64,000 bases of DNA, from NCBI RefSeq assembly GCF_003814745.1, contig NZ_RKRD01000001.1:992001-1056000 (forward strand). The letters are read 5' to 3'. The DNA is from Hydrogenoanaerobacterium saccharovorans. GTDB taxonomy: Bacteria; Bacillota; Clostridia; Oscillospirales; Ruminococcaceae. The notes beneath the pieces are model-generated. The model was not told the origin of the DNA and made no database searches. It saw only the letters and a program-made list of their open reading frames with translations. This document shows positions 16,788-25,261 of this stretch, piece after piece. The first letter of the stretch is position 1; each line of letters begins with the position of its first letter. The position numbers and the translations under genes are program-made.

Positions 16788-17660
16788 CTATTTTGCCAGA
16801 GGTTGAGCTTTGATTGCTTCTTCCATCATCTTAGCACGGTCATCTTCGCTGATGGTTTTAAGTGCCTCGTTGATTTTTGCTTTCAAATCGGTATTCTTTT
16901 TAGAAATTGCAATGCCGATTTTGATGTCCTCGGGGTTTGCGTTAAAGCCTTTGCCCTCTGCAAAATCCAGCATTACCAAATCGGGGTTGGAGTAAACAGC
17001 AGCCATAGCCGTTGGTCTATCGGTGCAGACAAGCTGAATTTTGCCCGAAGTCAGTGCTACAATCATAGCAGGTACATTTTCAAGCGCAGGTTGAATTTTA
17101 GCATCAGGTACCTGTTTGAGTAAATCGTACCAAACCGTGTTGAGCTGCGAGGTGCAAACCGCACCCTTTAAATCTTCAAGGCTGGCGGCAGATGCAAAAG
17201 GTGATGCTTTTGTGGTCAATGCCAAAATATCGGCATTATAGTAAACATCGGTGAAGTCTACGGTTTTTAAACGTTCTTCTGTAACGCTCATGCCTGCAAT
17301 GGCAACATCAATTTTGCCTGACACAACCGCAGGGGGCAATCCATCCCATTCGGTTTTTACAATTTCCAGGTCGTAGCCTATTTTTTCGGCGATTTTTTTT
17401 GCCATAATAACATCATAGCCAAAGGCAAATTCGCCGCTGCCGGCAATGGGTACGGCGCCGTTTTTATTGTCGCTTTGTGTCCAATTGTAAGGGGCATATG
17501 CGCACTCCATACCAACTTTCAGTACGGGTTTTGCGCCTGATGCATTTTCTGAATTACCGGAGGCCGAAGAATTTGCCGCTTTTTTAGAGCAGGCCGCCAT
17601 AGACGTGATGAGCATAACAGTACAAAGTACAGCTGCGATAATCCTTTTTGTCATTTTCAT
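16788..17660 (-). CDS. Amino-acid ABC transporter substrate-binding lipoprotein
   Basis: Extracellular SBP_bac_3 receptor of the transporter, 290 residues. Start ATG 17660 lies nine bases after AAAGGA; a TTG nine bases further upstream abuts that site. A lipoprotein signal ends in the lipobox TSMAAC with Cys24 as the lipidation site, followed by a Ser/Asn/Gly-rich linker. The mature domain has the family features GYDVIMAKKIAEKIGYDLEI, DVAIAGMSVTEERLKTVDFT and KINEALKTISED. The segment VGMECAYAPYNWTQ resembles cystine- and basic amino-acid-binding members, but the ligand is not settled. First gene of the operon. Confidence 0.93.
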   Translation of the reverse strand: MKMTKRIIAAVLCTVMLITSMAACSKKAANSSASGNSENASGAKPVLKVGMECAYAPYNWTQSDNKNGAVPIAGSGEFAFGYDVIMAKKIAEKIGYDLEIVKTEWDGLPPAVVSGKIDVAIAGMSVTEERLKTVDFTDVYYNADILALTTKASPFASAASLEDLKGAVCTSQLNTVWYDLLKQVPDAKIQPALENVPAMIVALTSGKIQLVCTDRPTAMAAVYSNPDLVMLDFAEGKGFNANPEDIKIGIAISKKNTDLKAKINEALKTISEDDRAKMMEEAIKAQPLAK

Positions 17661-17835
17661 GTTCGCCAATCCTTTCGATTTTGCAATGCATCTTGCATTT
17701 CACTTCACAAACTTTGCCACTGTAAAGCAAAGAGAGTGTCAACTTTTTGTCAATCCAACACCCTCCCGGTAACTTCACAGACGTGCAAATTTCCTTTTTA
17801 TATAAGGAGTGAACTGCGTTTGCCTGATAAAAGTG

Positions 17836-17864
17836 ATTATATCTTCTTCCTGTTCGGTTGTCAA
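17836..17864 (-). promoter_or_regulatory. Sigma-A promoter of the amino-acid ABC operon
   Basis: On the minus strand TTGACA (17864-17859) and TATAAT (17841-17836) are 17 bases apart: a full consensus. The leader before the binding-protein gene is about 170 bases; I recognise no known riboswitch in it. Confidence 0.9.
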
Positions 17865-17930
17865 TCCTTTTTTTAAATTTTTGCAAGATTTGCAATTCGA
17901 AATTTCATAAAAGCAAATAGTTTCAATGCT

Positions 17931-19127
17931 TTATTTCAACATCACAGGTTTACAAGTGTATTCATACCCGCAAGCAAGAATATTGGGCAGTGTCAGCGCA
18001 TAGAGGTCGGTTGAACTTGCTTCCAACTTTGCAATTCGTTTGCAGTCGGAATTCACACGTTCCAGTTGAGCAAGTGAAGAAGAAAGCGGAAGAACCGCCG
18101 ATTTTTTAGCTCGATTTAAAATATCAAGCCCGTTTTTGTTAAAACCCAATACACGCAGGTATGGGGGAGAAATCAAAGCATCTGCTTCGGTTATGCCGAG
18201 ATATGCCGACAAAATCAAGCGGCGAATGCGGGCGAGTGGATAACGCTTGCTTTTTACCGCCATCTGCAAATTTTCAACAGTATCGGCTCGGCGAATTGCC
18301 GTGTAAAGGCGGTTTTCCAACCCCTCTGAAATATCGGGCAAAGCGGCAAATTCCTCAGGGTTCATGCGGCGCAGAACAGCAAGTAGGGAACATTCAGCCT
18401 TTTTAAAATCGGCAGGTACCAAACCTTCAGTTTGTGCACGCCTGTAAATTTCGTATGCCTGTGCGGGTACATACGGGCGCAGCCCGATAAGACCTTGCGC
18501 ATCCATTAAATTACGCAGCATAGATGCGGATGCGAATGCACCGTTTATTTTTTCGCTGTCGTGTGCTGTGCCTTTGCGCTGTACTGTGCAGAACTCGGGT
18601 GTAAAGCCAAACCGTTTTGCCGCTTTTAGATATTCGATGCCTAAAATGTTGTTTGGGCTTGCAATCACTGCCGCCTGTTCTTTGCTAAAATGCTCTTCAA
18701 GGGCAAGCTGACGTGCCTTAGCAAAAGTGAGCCCTAAACTTAGGTGATACTTTATCCGTGGTGCAAGTTCGTCGGTAAGCAAGGCATTTGCAAGAGGCTG
18801 CAGTTGTTCCAAGGCGCTTTCTGCACCAAAACACACCATATCGATGCAGCCCAAAGCCTGCAGTAAGGTTAACGCACCTACTGCGAACCGTTCTGCGGTT
18901 GACAATGCATACGGCAGCGGGAGTTCAATGATAAGATCTGCCCCGCAATGCAGAGCAGCTTCTGCACGAATGTGCTTTTCAAACTGTGCCGCAGAACCGC
19001 GCTGCAAATAGTTGCCACCCATTACGGCAACAATATGTGTAGCGCCTGCTTCACGCGTTTTTGCAATTTGAAATGCATGTCCGTTATGAAATGGGTTGTA
19101 TTCCGCAACAATTCCTGCAATTTTCAA
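17931..19127 (-). CDS. tmcAL: tRNA(Met) cytidine acetate ligase (TmcAL/YlbM family)
   Basis: Family members form N4-acetylcytidine at the wobble base of elongator tRNA-Met from acetate and ATP. 398 residues, typical. The N terminus MKIAGIVAEYNPFHNGHAFQ is the HIGH-like nucleotidyltransferase signature, with further conserved GNYLQRGSAAQFEKHIRA and ADLIIELPLPYALSTAERFA. The C-terminal half is a helical domain with FNKNGLDILNRAKKS. Start ATG 19127 (minus) is preceded by an AAGG-type site. An acetate kinase lies directly upstream and divergent, a loose metabolic link through acetate. It is monocistronic. Confidence 0.93.
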   Translation of the reverse strand: MKIAGIVAEYNPFHNGHAFQIAKTREAGATHIVAVMGGNYLQRGSAAQFEKHIRAEAALHCGADLIIELPLPYALSTAERFAVGALTLLQALGCIDMVCFGAESALEQLQPLANALLTDELAPRIKYHLSLGLTFAKARQLALEEHFSKEQAAVIASPNNILGIEYLKAAKRFGFTPEFCTVQRKGTAHDSEKINGAFASASMLRNLMDAQGLIGLRPYVPAQAYEIYRRAQTEGLVPADFKKAECSLLAVLRRMNPEEFAALPDISEGLENRLYTAIRRADTVENLQMAVKSKRYPLARIRRLILSAYLGITEADALISPPYLRVLGFNKNGLDILNRAKKSAVLPLSSSLAQLERVNSDCKRIAKLEASSTDLYALTLPNILACGYEYTCKPVMLK

Positions 19128-19316
19128 GCAAATCAGCCCCTTTTATGCAACTTTACCTTGCATTTTATGTTGTATTGTAATAATATATAAAAGTGTGGCA
19201 AGATGTCAAGTTTATGCGATTTTTCGCAGTTTGAGAATCTGCTGCGCAAACAAAAAACAAGGTATTTTTATATGTATCTTTTTTGAAATTGTGTGATATT
19301 AGGAGGAACAGCTAAA

Positions 19317-20516
19317 ATGAAGGTTTTGGTAATCAATGCAGGCAGCTCATCGCTGAAATATCAGCTGATCAACATGGAAGATGAGAGTGTGCTGGCAAAA
19401 GGTAACTGTGAAAGAATAGGAATTGACGGTCTGATAGGGCATAAAACAGCAGACGGCAGACAAGTTGAAAAAAATGTAGATTTCCCAACCCACAAGGAGG
19501 CATTCTTGGCGGTTGTTGATATTCTTACCCATGGCGATGGCAAAGTAATCGATGATGTAAAAGAGATTTCGGCTGTTGGCCATCGCGTACTGCACGGCAG
19601 CGAGGTTTACAAAACCTCTACCGTTATTACCGATAAGGTTATTGAGGATATTTTCTCGTTCTCCGAGCTTGGTCCTCTCCACAATCCACCGCAAGCAACT
19701 GCAATGAAGGCTTGTCAAGAGGTTTTTGGTAAAGAAACACCGATGGTAGCAATTTTCGATACCTCATTCCATCAGACAATGCCCGCAAAAGCTTATATGT
19801 TCGGTGTTCCGTATGAGTATTATGAGAAATACTCCATTCGTCGTTACGGCTTTCATGGTACAAGCCACCGTTATGTAAGTAAAAGATATTTCAGTGTTAC
19901 AGGCAAGAACCCTGAAGGCACTAAAATTATTACATGCCACCTTGGCAACGGCAGCTCGATTGCCGCGATTAAAGATGGCAAAGTGCTTGATACCTCGATG
20001 GGCTTTACCCCGTTGGATGGTTTTATTATGGGCACCCGCTGCGGCGGAATCGACCCTTCGGTTGTTACCTATATTGCCAATAAAGAGGGTAAAACACCCG
20101 ATGAAATGTCGAACCTGATGAATAAAAAATCTGGTTTCCTCGGTATTTCGGGTGTTTCCAGCGATTGCCGCGACCTGCATGCAGCCGCGAAAGACGGCAA
20201 CAAACGTGCAAAACTTGCTTTGGATATGTTTGTTTACCAAATCAAAAAATTTGTGGGCGGCTATGCTGCTGCTATGGGCGGCGTTGATGCAGTCATCTTC
20301 ACCGGCGGTATCGGCGAAAATGATAATGATATCCGCGAATGGATTTGCAGTGATATGGAATATCTTGGACTTGAAATCAGCAAAGAACTGAATCAAGATG
20401 CTTCACGCCATGATGCAAAGTTTTCTGCGGCTACCTCCAAAGTTGAGGCATGGGTTCTCCCAACCAATGAGGAAATTATGATTGCAAGAGATACTGTAGA
20501 ACTTGTTGGTAAATAA
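19317..20516 (+). CDS. ackA: Acetate kinase
   Basis: Interconverts acetyl phosphate plus ADP and acetate plus ATP, the substrate-level ATP step of many fermenters. Start ATG 19317 follows AGGAGG (19301-19306); 399 residues, normal. Signatures visible are the N-terminal NAGSSSLKYQL, the phosphate-loop CHLGNGSSIAAI, GFTPLDGFIMGTRCGGIDP, and the adenosine-pocket FTGGIGEND. The active-site residues in RRYGFHGTSHRYVSKR are kept. No phosphotransacetylase gene is adjacent, unlike the common pta-ackA pair. A clear terminator follows. Confidence 0.97.
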   Translation: MKVLVINAGSSSLKYQLINMEDESVLAKGNCERIGIDGLIGHKTADGRQVEKNVDFPTHKEAFLAVVDILTHGDGKVIDDVKEISAVGHRVLHGSEVYKTSTVITDKVIEDIFSFSELGPLHNPPQATAMKACQEVFGKETPMVAIFDTSFHQTMPAKAYMFGVPYEYYEKYSIRRYGFHGTSHRYVSKRYFSVTGKNPEGTKIITCHLGNGSSIAAIKDGKVLDTSMGFTPLDGFIMGTRCGGIDPSVVTYIANKEGKTPDEMSNLMNKKSGFLGISGVSSDCRDLHAAAKDGNKRAKLALDMFVYQIKKFVGGYAAAMGGVDAVIFTGGIGENDNDIREWICSDMEYLGLEISKELNQDASRHDAKFSAATSKVEAWVLPTNEEIMIARDTVELVGK

Positions 20517-20560
20517 AATAGATGTAAGCAAGACTGACCGTTTTGCAAAATCTGTTGTTA

Positions 20561-20602
20561 TTAAAAAGCTGTTTTTGAATAAGAAACAGCTTTTTAAAAA
20601 TT
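20561..20602 (+). terminator. Intrinsic terminator after ackA
   Basis: AAAAAGCTGTTT pairs with AAACAGCTTTTT across nine bases. Confidence 0.88.
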
Positions 20603-20693
20603 TATAGAATATTAAGATGCTTTTGTAGATATGATATTAAAAACGATTGTATCTAAAAATATAAATTGTCTTATGGGGACAGAAAGTTGTAGT

Positions 20694-21746
20694 ATGTATG
20701 ATATTGCCATTATCGGTTTAGGGCCTGCCGGTGCCACACTTGCACGTTTGCTTGATAAGCGTTTTAAAGTGGCGGCCATCGATAAAAAACAAAATGGAGC
20801 GAAAGGTTTTCACAAACCATGCGGAGGACTGCTCGCAACCGATGCCCAGAAGGCACTTTCTCGTTTTGACCTTACCCTGCCCAAAGATGTATTGGTTGAC
20901 CCGCAGATTTTCGCCGTGCGTACGCTTGACTTTCACACAGGTATTACACGTCACTATCAGCGTTTTTACATTAACCTGGATCGCCACAAATTTGATTTAT
21001 GGCTGAAATCACTCATTCCCCATCAAGTAGATGTATTTGATGACGGACAAGTAACAAGCGTAGAGAGAAAAAAGGACGGTTACGAAGTCTGTTTTAAACA
21101 GGGGGATACAGAACATTGTATTACAGCAACTTATGTTGTAGGTGCAGATGGTGCTCACTCATTGGTGCGCAAGCTGCTTTACCCTAACAAAAAAATTCGC
21201 AGTTATGTTTCGATACAGCAGTGGTTTAGCGAGAGCAACCCCAAGCCGTTTTATTCTTGTGTGTTTGACCCTGAAAATACCGATTGCTATTCTTGGAGTA
21301 TCTCGAAAGACGGCAGTTTTATTTTTGGTGGTGCTTACCCGGCTGAAAACTGCCGTATTCGGTTTGAACGCCAAAAAGAGCATTTGCAGCAAATTGGTAT
21401 CCGGTTTGGTAAGGTGCAAAAAACCGAGGCTTGTTTGGTGTTGCGCCCCTCAAAGTTCAGCGATTTTTGCTGTGGCTTCGACAATGCTTTTCTCATCGGC
21501 GAGGCAGGCGGATTTATCAGCCCCAGTTCGCTCGAGGGCATCAGCAGTGCCATTATCACTGCGTACGATTTAAGCAGAGTACTAAATTCAGGCACCTCAA
21601 ACCCCAATAAGGCTTACCGCAAAATCACATTTGGTTTGCGCGTCAAACTGTTTAGTAAAGTATTAAAAAGCCCGTTTATGTATTTTCCGCCCCTTCGCTA
21701 TTTTGTAATGAAAAGCGGTATTGACAGTATTCGTATTGTTTCTTAA
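20694..21746 (+). CDS. FAD-dependent oxidoreductase, geranylgeranyl-reductase-like
   Basis: Flavoprotein of about 350 residues of the PHBH/geranylgeranyl-reductase superfamily. The start is taken as ATG 20694, because the dinucleotide-binding fold begins at once (MYDIAIIGLGPAGATLARLL); in-frame methionines at 20673 and 20631 exist, and no start has a good ribosome site. It also has the DG motif VGADGAHSLVRKLL and the second flavin-contact motif FLIGEAGGFISPSSLEGIS, in which Gly-Asp is replaced by Gly-Glu. The conserved PCGGLL near the N terminus is typical of the clostridial members. Substrate unknown; isoprenoid double-bond reduction is a family guess only. Confidence 0.85.
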   Translation: MYDIAIIGLGPAGATLARLLDKRFKVAAIDKKQNGAKGFHKPCGGLLATDAQKALSRFDLTLPKDVLVDPQIFAVRTLDFHTGITRHYQRFYINLDRHKFDLWLKSLIPHQVDVFDDGQVTSVERKKDGYEVCFKQGDTEHCITATYVVGADGAHSLVRKLLYPNKKIRSYVSIQQWFSESNPKPFYSCVFDPENTDCYSWSISKDGSFIFGGAYPAENCRIRFERQKEHLQQIGIRFGKVQKTEACLVLRPSKFSDFCCGFDNAFLIGEAGGFISPSSLEGISSAIITAYDLSRVLNSGTSNPNKAYRKITFGLRVKLFSKVLKSPFMYFPPLRYFVMKSGIDSIRIVS

Positions 21747-21751
21747 ATGTT

Positions 21752-21786
21752 AAAAGCCCCGGCTGAAATTTACAGTCGGGGCTTTT
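21752..21786. terminator. Bidirectional terminator between oxidoreductase and DUF378 gene
   Basis: AAAAGCCCCGGCTG pairs with CAGTCGGGGCTTTT (one G-T pair), with T runs on both strands. Confidence 0.9.
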
Positions 21787-21802
21787 GAAAAAGGGGAGAG
21801 GA

Positions 21803-22012
21803 TTATTCGTGGATTTCTCTTCTGGCACTGTCATGAAATAACAGAGAAATCGCCCAGACGCCTGCAAGTGCTACCAGTGTATAAATAACACGGCTAAACA
21901 TTGCGCCCTGGCCGCCAAACAGCCAAGCAACTACGTCAAATTGGAAAATACCAATTGAACCCCAGTTCAGTGCACCAATGATAACCAGCACCAAAGCAAT
22001 TTTATCAAGCAT
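21803..22012 (-). CDS. Small membrane protein, DUF378/YuzA family
   Basis: A 69-residue protein with two predicted membrane helices. The opening LDKIALVLVIIGALNWGSIGIF and the second helix VIYTLVALAGVWAISLLF are characteristic of DUF378, whose function is unknown. ATG 22012 (minus) is preceded by AAGGAG at good spacing. It is divergent from guaA and ends at the bidirectional terminator. Confidence 0.9.
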   Translation of the reverse strand: MLDKIALVLVIIGALNWGSIGIFQFDVVAWLFGGQGAMFSRVIYTLVALAGVWAISLLFHDSARREIHE

Positions 22013-22323
22013 TCAAATTCAACTCCTTAAACTCAATGTTGAAAGGTGTGTACAAATAGTATATTGGTCGGAACGCTGGATGGTCGCGTCCGATTGAACT
22101 TATTATTTGCCTGATTCACAAAAAATATACAGTGCTGTTCATAAATTTGTCACCATTCTATTGTTTTTATCTACAAGTATAGTGTACAGGTCTTATAAAA
22201 ATTTAGCATAATCAAAAAACTTTAATGAAATGATTTGTATATATTGCAATTTTGCAAAAATAATGGCACAATAAAGTGTAAAGATATTACGCAAGATCGA
22301 TATAGAAAGACGAGGTTACTACT
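22013..22323. other. Divergent intergenic region between the DUF378 gene and guaA
   Basis: About 310 bases, AT-rich, no open frame of note. A weak guaA promoter candidate is TTGCAA (22244-22249) with CACAAT (22267-22272), 17 bases apart. I looked for a purine riboswitch upstream of guaA and did not find one. The stretch ATTGCAATTTTGCAA (about 22243-22257) resembles the TTGCAA-rich repeat upstream of the pyr promoter. Confidence 0.45.
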
Positions 22324-23853
22324 GTGCATCAAACAATTTTGGTACTAGATTTTGGCGGTCAGTACAACCAGCTGATTGCAAGGCGCGTGCGTGAATGCAA
22401 CGTTTACTGTGAGGTTTTTCCCTATAATATTAGTATTGAAAAAATTAAAGAAATTGCTCCCGTAGGTATCATTTTTACAGGGGGACCAAACAGTGTCTAC
22501 ATTGAAGATTCCCCCAAATGCGATAAAGCAATTTTTGAACTTGGTATTCCTGTGCTCGGTATCTGCTATGGTATCCAAACTATGGCACATGTTTTGGGTG
22601 GCACGGTTGCAACACCCGATAACCGCGAATACGGTAAAACCGAAACTTACTACAACACAAACTGCAAGCTGTTTGAAGGGTTGCCCGAAAAGGGAGTTTC
22701 TTGGATGAGCCACACCGATTACGTCAGCCAATTGCCTGAAGGGTTTGAGGTTACCGCTCATACCGAACTTACTCCGGTGGCAGCTATGCAAAATGTAGAT
22801 AAAAAGTTGTACGGCGTACAGTTCCATCCGGAAGTACTTCACACCGAAAACGGTATTGCAATGCTCAATAATTTTCTCAATAAAGTTTGCCAAGTAAAAG
22901 GCGACTGGACAATGGGAGATTATGCTGTTACTGCAGTCAATCAAATCCGCGAAAAGGTTGGAAATGGTAAAGTGCTGCTGGCACTTTCAGGCGGTGTAGA
23001 TAGTTCTGTATGTGCTGCGCTGCTTGCAAAAGCAATCGGCAATCAACTTACCTGTATTTTTGTTGACCATGGTTGTATGAGAAAGAACGAGGGCGACGAA
23101 GTGCAAGCGGCTTTCTCAAAATGGGATATCAACTTTGTGCGCGTGAATGCACAAGAGCGCTTTTTAAGCAGACTTGCGGGTGTCACCGAGCCTGAGCAAA
23201 AACGAAAAATCATTGGCGAAGAGTTTATCCGTGTGTTTGAAGACGAAGCGAAAAAGGTTGGCAAAGTAGATTTTCTTGCACAGGGCACCATTTACCCCGA
23301 TGTGATTGAATCCGGTGTGGGTGATGCTGCGGTGATTAAAAGCCACCACAACGTAGGCGGTCTGCCCGATTTTGTCGATTTTAAAGAGATTATCGAGCCG
23401 CTTCGCCTGCTGTTTAAAGATGAAGTTCGTAAACTTGGCCAAGAGCTTGGTCTTTCCGAAACTTTGGTTTGGCGTCAGCCATTCCCAGGCCCTGGCCTTG
23501 CAATTCGAGTTATCGGCGAGATTACCAAAGAAAAGTTGGACGTGCTGCGTGATGCCGATTTCATTTTCCGTGATGAACTTGCAAAAGCCGGTATTGCAAA
23601 AGATATTAACCAGTATTTTGCTGTGCTCACCAATATGCGCTCGGTTGGTGTAATGGGCGATACGCGTACCTACGATTATACCCTTGCTTTGCGTGCTGTC
23701 ACCACTACAGATTTTATGACGGCAGATTGGGCACGCATCCCTTATGATGTTTTGGAAGCGGCGAGTGTTCGTATTGTTAACGAAGTGCGTCATATTAACC
23801 GCATCTGCTACGATATTACCTCCAAACCACCGGCTACTATCGAGTGGGAATAA
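22324..23853 (+). CDS. guaA: GMP synthase (glutamine-hydrolysing)
   Basis: Converts XMP to GMP with ATP and glutamine. GTG 22324 lies about nine bases after GAGG; 509 residues, normal. The N-terminal class I amidotransferase has its nucleophile Cys81 in VLGICYGIQ and the His-Glu in VQFHPEVLH, in contrast to carA in this window, which has lost its cysteine. The PP-loop ATP pyrophosphatase motif ALSGGVDSSV and the C-terminal dimerisation domain ending KPPATIEWE are intact. The gene stands alone, with a strong terminator. Confidence 0.97.
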   Translation: MHQTILVLDFGGQYNQLIARRVRECNVYCEVFPYNISIEKIKEIAPVGIIFTGGPNSVYIEDSPKCDKAIFELGIPVLGICYGIQTMAHVLGGTVATPDNREYGKTETYYNTNCKLFEGLPEKGVSWMSHTDYVSQLPEGFEVTAHTELTPVAAMQNVDKKLYGVQFHPEVLHTENGIAMLNNFLNKVCQVKGDWTMGDYAVTAVNQIREKVGNGKVLLALSGGVDSSVCAALLAKAIGNQLTCIFVDHGCMRKNEGDEVQAAFSKWDINFVRVNAQERFLSRLAGVTEPEQKRKIIGEEFIRVFEDEAKKVGKVDFLAQGTIYPDVIESGVGDAAVIKSHHNVGGLPDFVDFKEIIEPLRLLFKDEVRKLGQELGLSETLVWRQPFPGPGLAIRVIGEITKEKLDVLRDADFIFRDELAKAGIAKDINQYFAVLTNMRSVGVMGDTRTYDYTLALRAVTTTDFMTADWARIPYDVLEAASVRIVNEVRHINRICYDITSKPPATIEWE

Positions 23854-23858
23854 TAAAC

Positions 23859-23906
23859 AAAAGACCACAAACCCAGTATTTATGCGGGTTTGTGGTCTTA
23901 TTATTT
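23859..23906 (+). terminator. Intrinsic terminator after guaA
   Basis: AAGACCACAAACCC and GGGTTTGTGGTCTT form a perfect 14-bp stem, followed by ATTATTT. Confidence 0.88.
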
Positions 23907-23998
23907 GTGCGTTGATAACACTTTGATAACAGAATTTATTTTGCGGAGTAGTTAAGGAAAATGCATAGTTAATAATATATACATTAGATTTATAAATA

Positions 23999-24027
23999 TT
24001 GTAAATTATAGTAATTCAAGCTATACT
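23999..24027 (+). promoter_or_regulatory. Promoter of the orphan gene at 24066
   Basis: TTGTAA (23999-24004) and TATACT (24022-24027) with a 17-base spacer; expected start of transcription near 24034. Confidence 0.7.
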
Positions 24028-24065
24028 GAAATTGTAAAGAATATCAGTATGGAGGAAATAAAGCT

Positions 24066-24833
24066 ATGAGTGAAAGAATGCCTGATTTTGTTGTCAAAAT
24101 ATCTGATGGAAAATGTAAAATCAAATATCAAAATAAACGATTTCAAAGTATAGGATTTGATTTATCACAATATATTTATGACGCAGATGTAGATAATGAA
24201 AATGATATTGAAATAATAAAAGAAGGAATATGTACTATTACACCAGAAGGTGTGCACATTCAAGACAAGGAAGGCAAAGATATTGAAAGAGTTAACTGCT
24301 ATGTAAGCACATGTTATTCTAGAAATACAAACGATAAAGTTATAAATAAACTGCCAGTATCAAAGAATGAAGATATTAATTTAAAGCTACTTGAATATGA
24401 TAGAATTTTAGCGATAGATACTAATACAAAGACAATTAATGATAAAATATTTTCAATAACTTCTATAATACAAAGCAATCCAATACAATCTATAAATGAT
24501 AAAGAACTATATTTTTGGCAATATTGTAAACAGTGGAGTAGCATCAATGTTGATAAACCTGAAAATTTTGCGTGGGCTAAGGTCATAGATTCCGCTAATT
24601 TTCAAATCAATTCTAAAAAGTGTAATCATTCTGTTGCAGTTATAGTTGATAGTGATTTGGATAAGATTGAAAAATTTAATGCAAGGCATTTACCGATTTG
24701 GGGAGATTTCTATTTGCCTAAAAATTTTAATTTAATTTATGCTTCTGCTGACACTGGAGGTGAACTCTTACCCAATATTTTAATTAGAAAGTGTGATAAA
24801 TTTGCTAAACAGGCTTTGGATTTAGTAAAATAA
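24066..24833 (+). CDS. AT-rich orphan protein, unrecognised
   Basis: Soluble protein of 255 residues with no signal or membrane segment that I cannot assign. ATG 24066 follows TGGAGGAAA at ideal spacing and has its own promoter, so it is probably expressed. Codon use is strikingly AT-rich (Lys AAA, Asn AAT, Ile ATA) compared with its neighbours, and residues Asp, Asn, Ile and Lys dominate, which suggests recent transfer. The N-terminal part is beta-rich; the middle has ILAIDTNTKTINDKIFSIT and the C-terminal part VAVIVDSDLDKIEKF and YASADTGGELLPNILIRKCDK. The paired acidic strands could be a PIN- or RNase H-like site, but that is speculation. Confidence 0.75.
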   Translation: MSERMPDFVVKISDGKCKIKYQNKRFQSIGFDLSQYIYDADVDNENDIEIIKEGICTITPEGVHIQDKEGKDIERVNCYVSTCYSRNTNDKVINKLPVSKNEDINLKLLEYDRILAIDTNTKTINDKIFSITSIIQSNPIQSINDKELYFWQYCKQWSSINVDKPENFAWAKVIDSANFQINSKKCNHSVAVIVDSDLDKIEKFNARHLPIWGDFYLPKNFNLIYASADTGGELLPNILIRKCDKFAKQALDLVK

Positions 24834-24946
24834 GAGCAGGTTAATTTTAAAACCGATAAAGGTGAGTTATATAAAATCATATAATTACTAATTATTTATT
24901 CCTCTTGGGTAAGTTCTTCTTGCTCAAGAGCTTTTTTATTTTCTAC

Positions 24947-25234
24947 CTAAATATTCTCACCCTTTTGCCAGTTAAGCAGCCACTCGGTGTAAAGTTCTTC
25001 GGGCAGTTCGTTGCTCATCATTTCAAGCCTTTTTTCTCTCAAAGCTTAAAATGCGCCTCCATACCTTTGATTTTTATCTTGACGGTTCCGTCTTCTTCAA
25101 TATCCAAATCTATGTTTGGGTATTCGTCCAAAGCCATAATAAGTTGTGTCATAGCGGTGTTGTCGGGTATATCAGGAGTAGTTAAAACAGATGGTTGCAC
25201 CTTTAAAATCTCTGCAAGTTTTAATAAACATCTT
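24947..25234 (-). pseudogene. Remnant of an XRE-type regulator, truncated and frameshifted
   Basis: On the minus strand two adjoining frames read as pieces of one protein. The upstream piece is KLAEILKVQPSVL, then TAMTQLIMALDEYPNIDLDI and KIKGMEAHFKL to a stop near 25050. After a small indel the downstream piece reads LREKRLEMMSNELPEELYTE, then WLLNWQKGENI to the stop at 24947. The first helices of the expected DNA-binding domain are absent, so the gene is broken at both levels. It looks like the tail of a helix-turn-helix repressor often carried by mobile elements, left next to the orphan gene. Assignment to the XRE family is from the LAEILKV helix and general resemblance only. Confidence 0.5.
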
Positions 25235-25261
25235 TTTTATTTATTAAAAGCATATTTTAAA

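Noticed and set aside
22013..22323. Purine riboswitch upstream of guaA
   Set aside because: The conserved loop sequences of the purine aptamer are not present.
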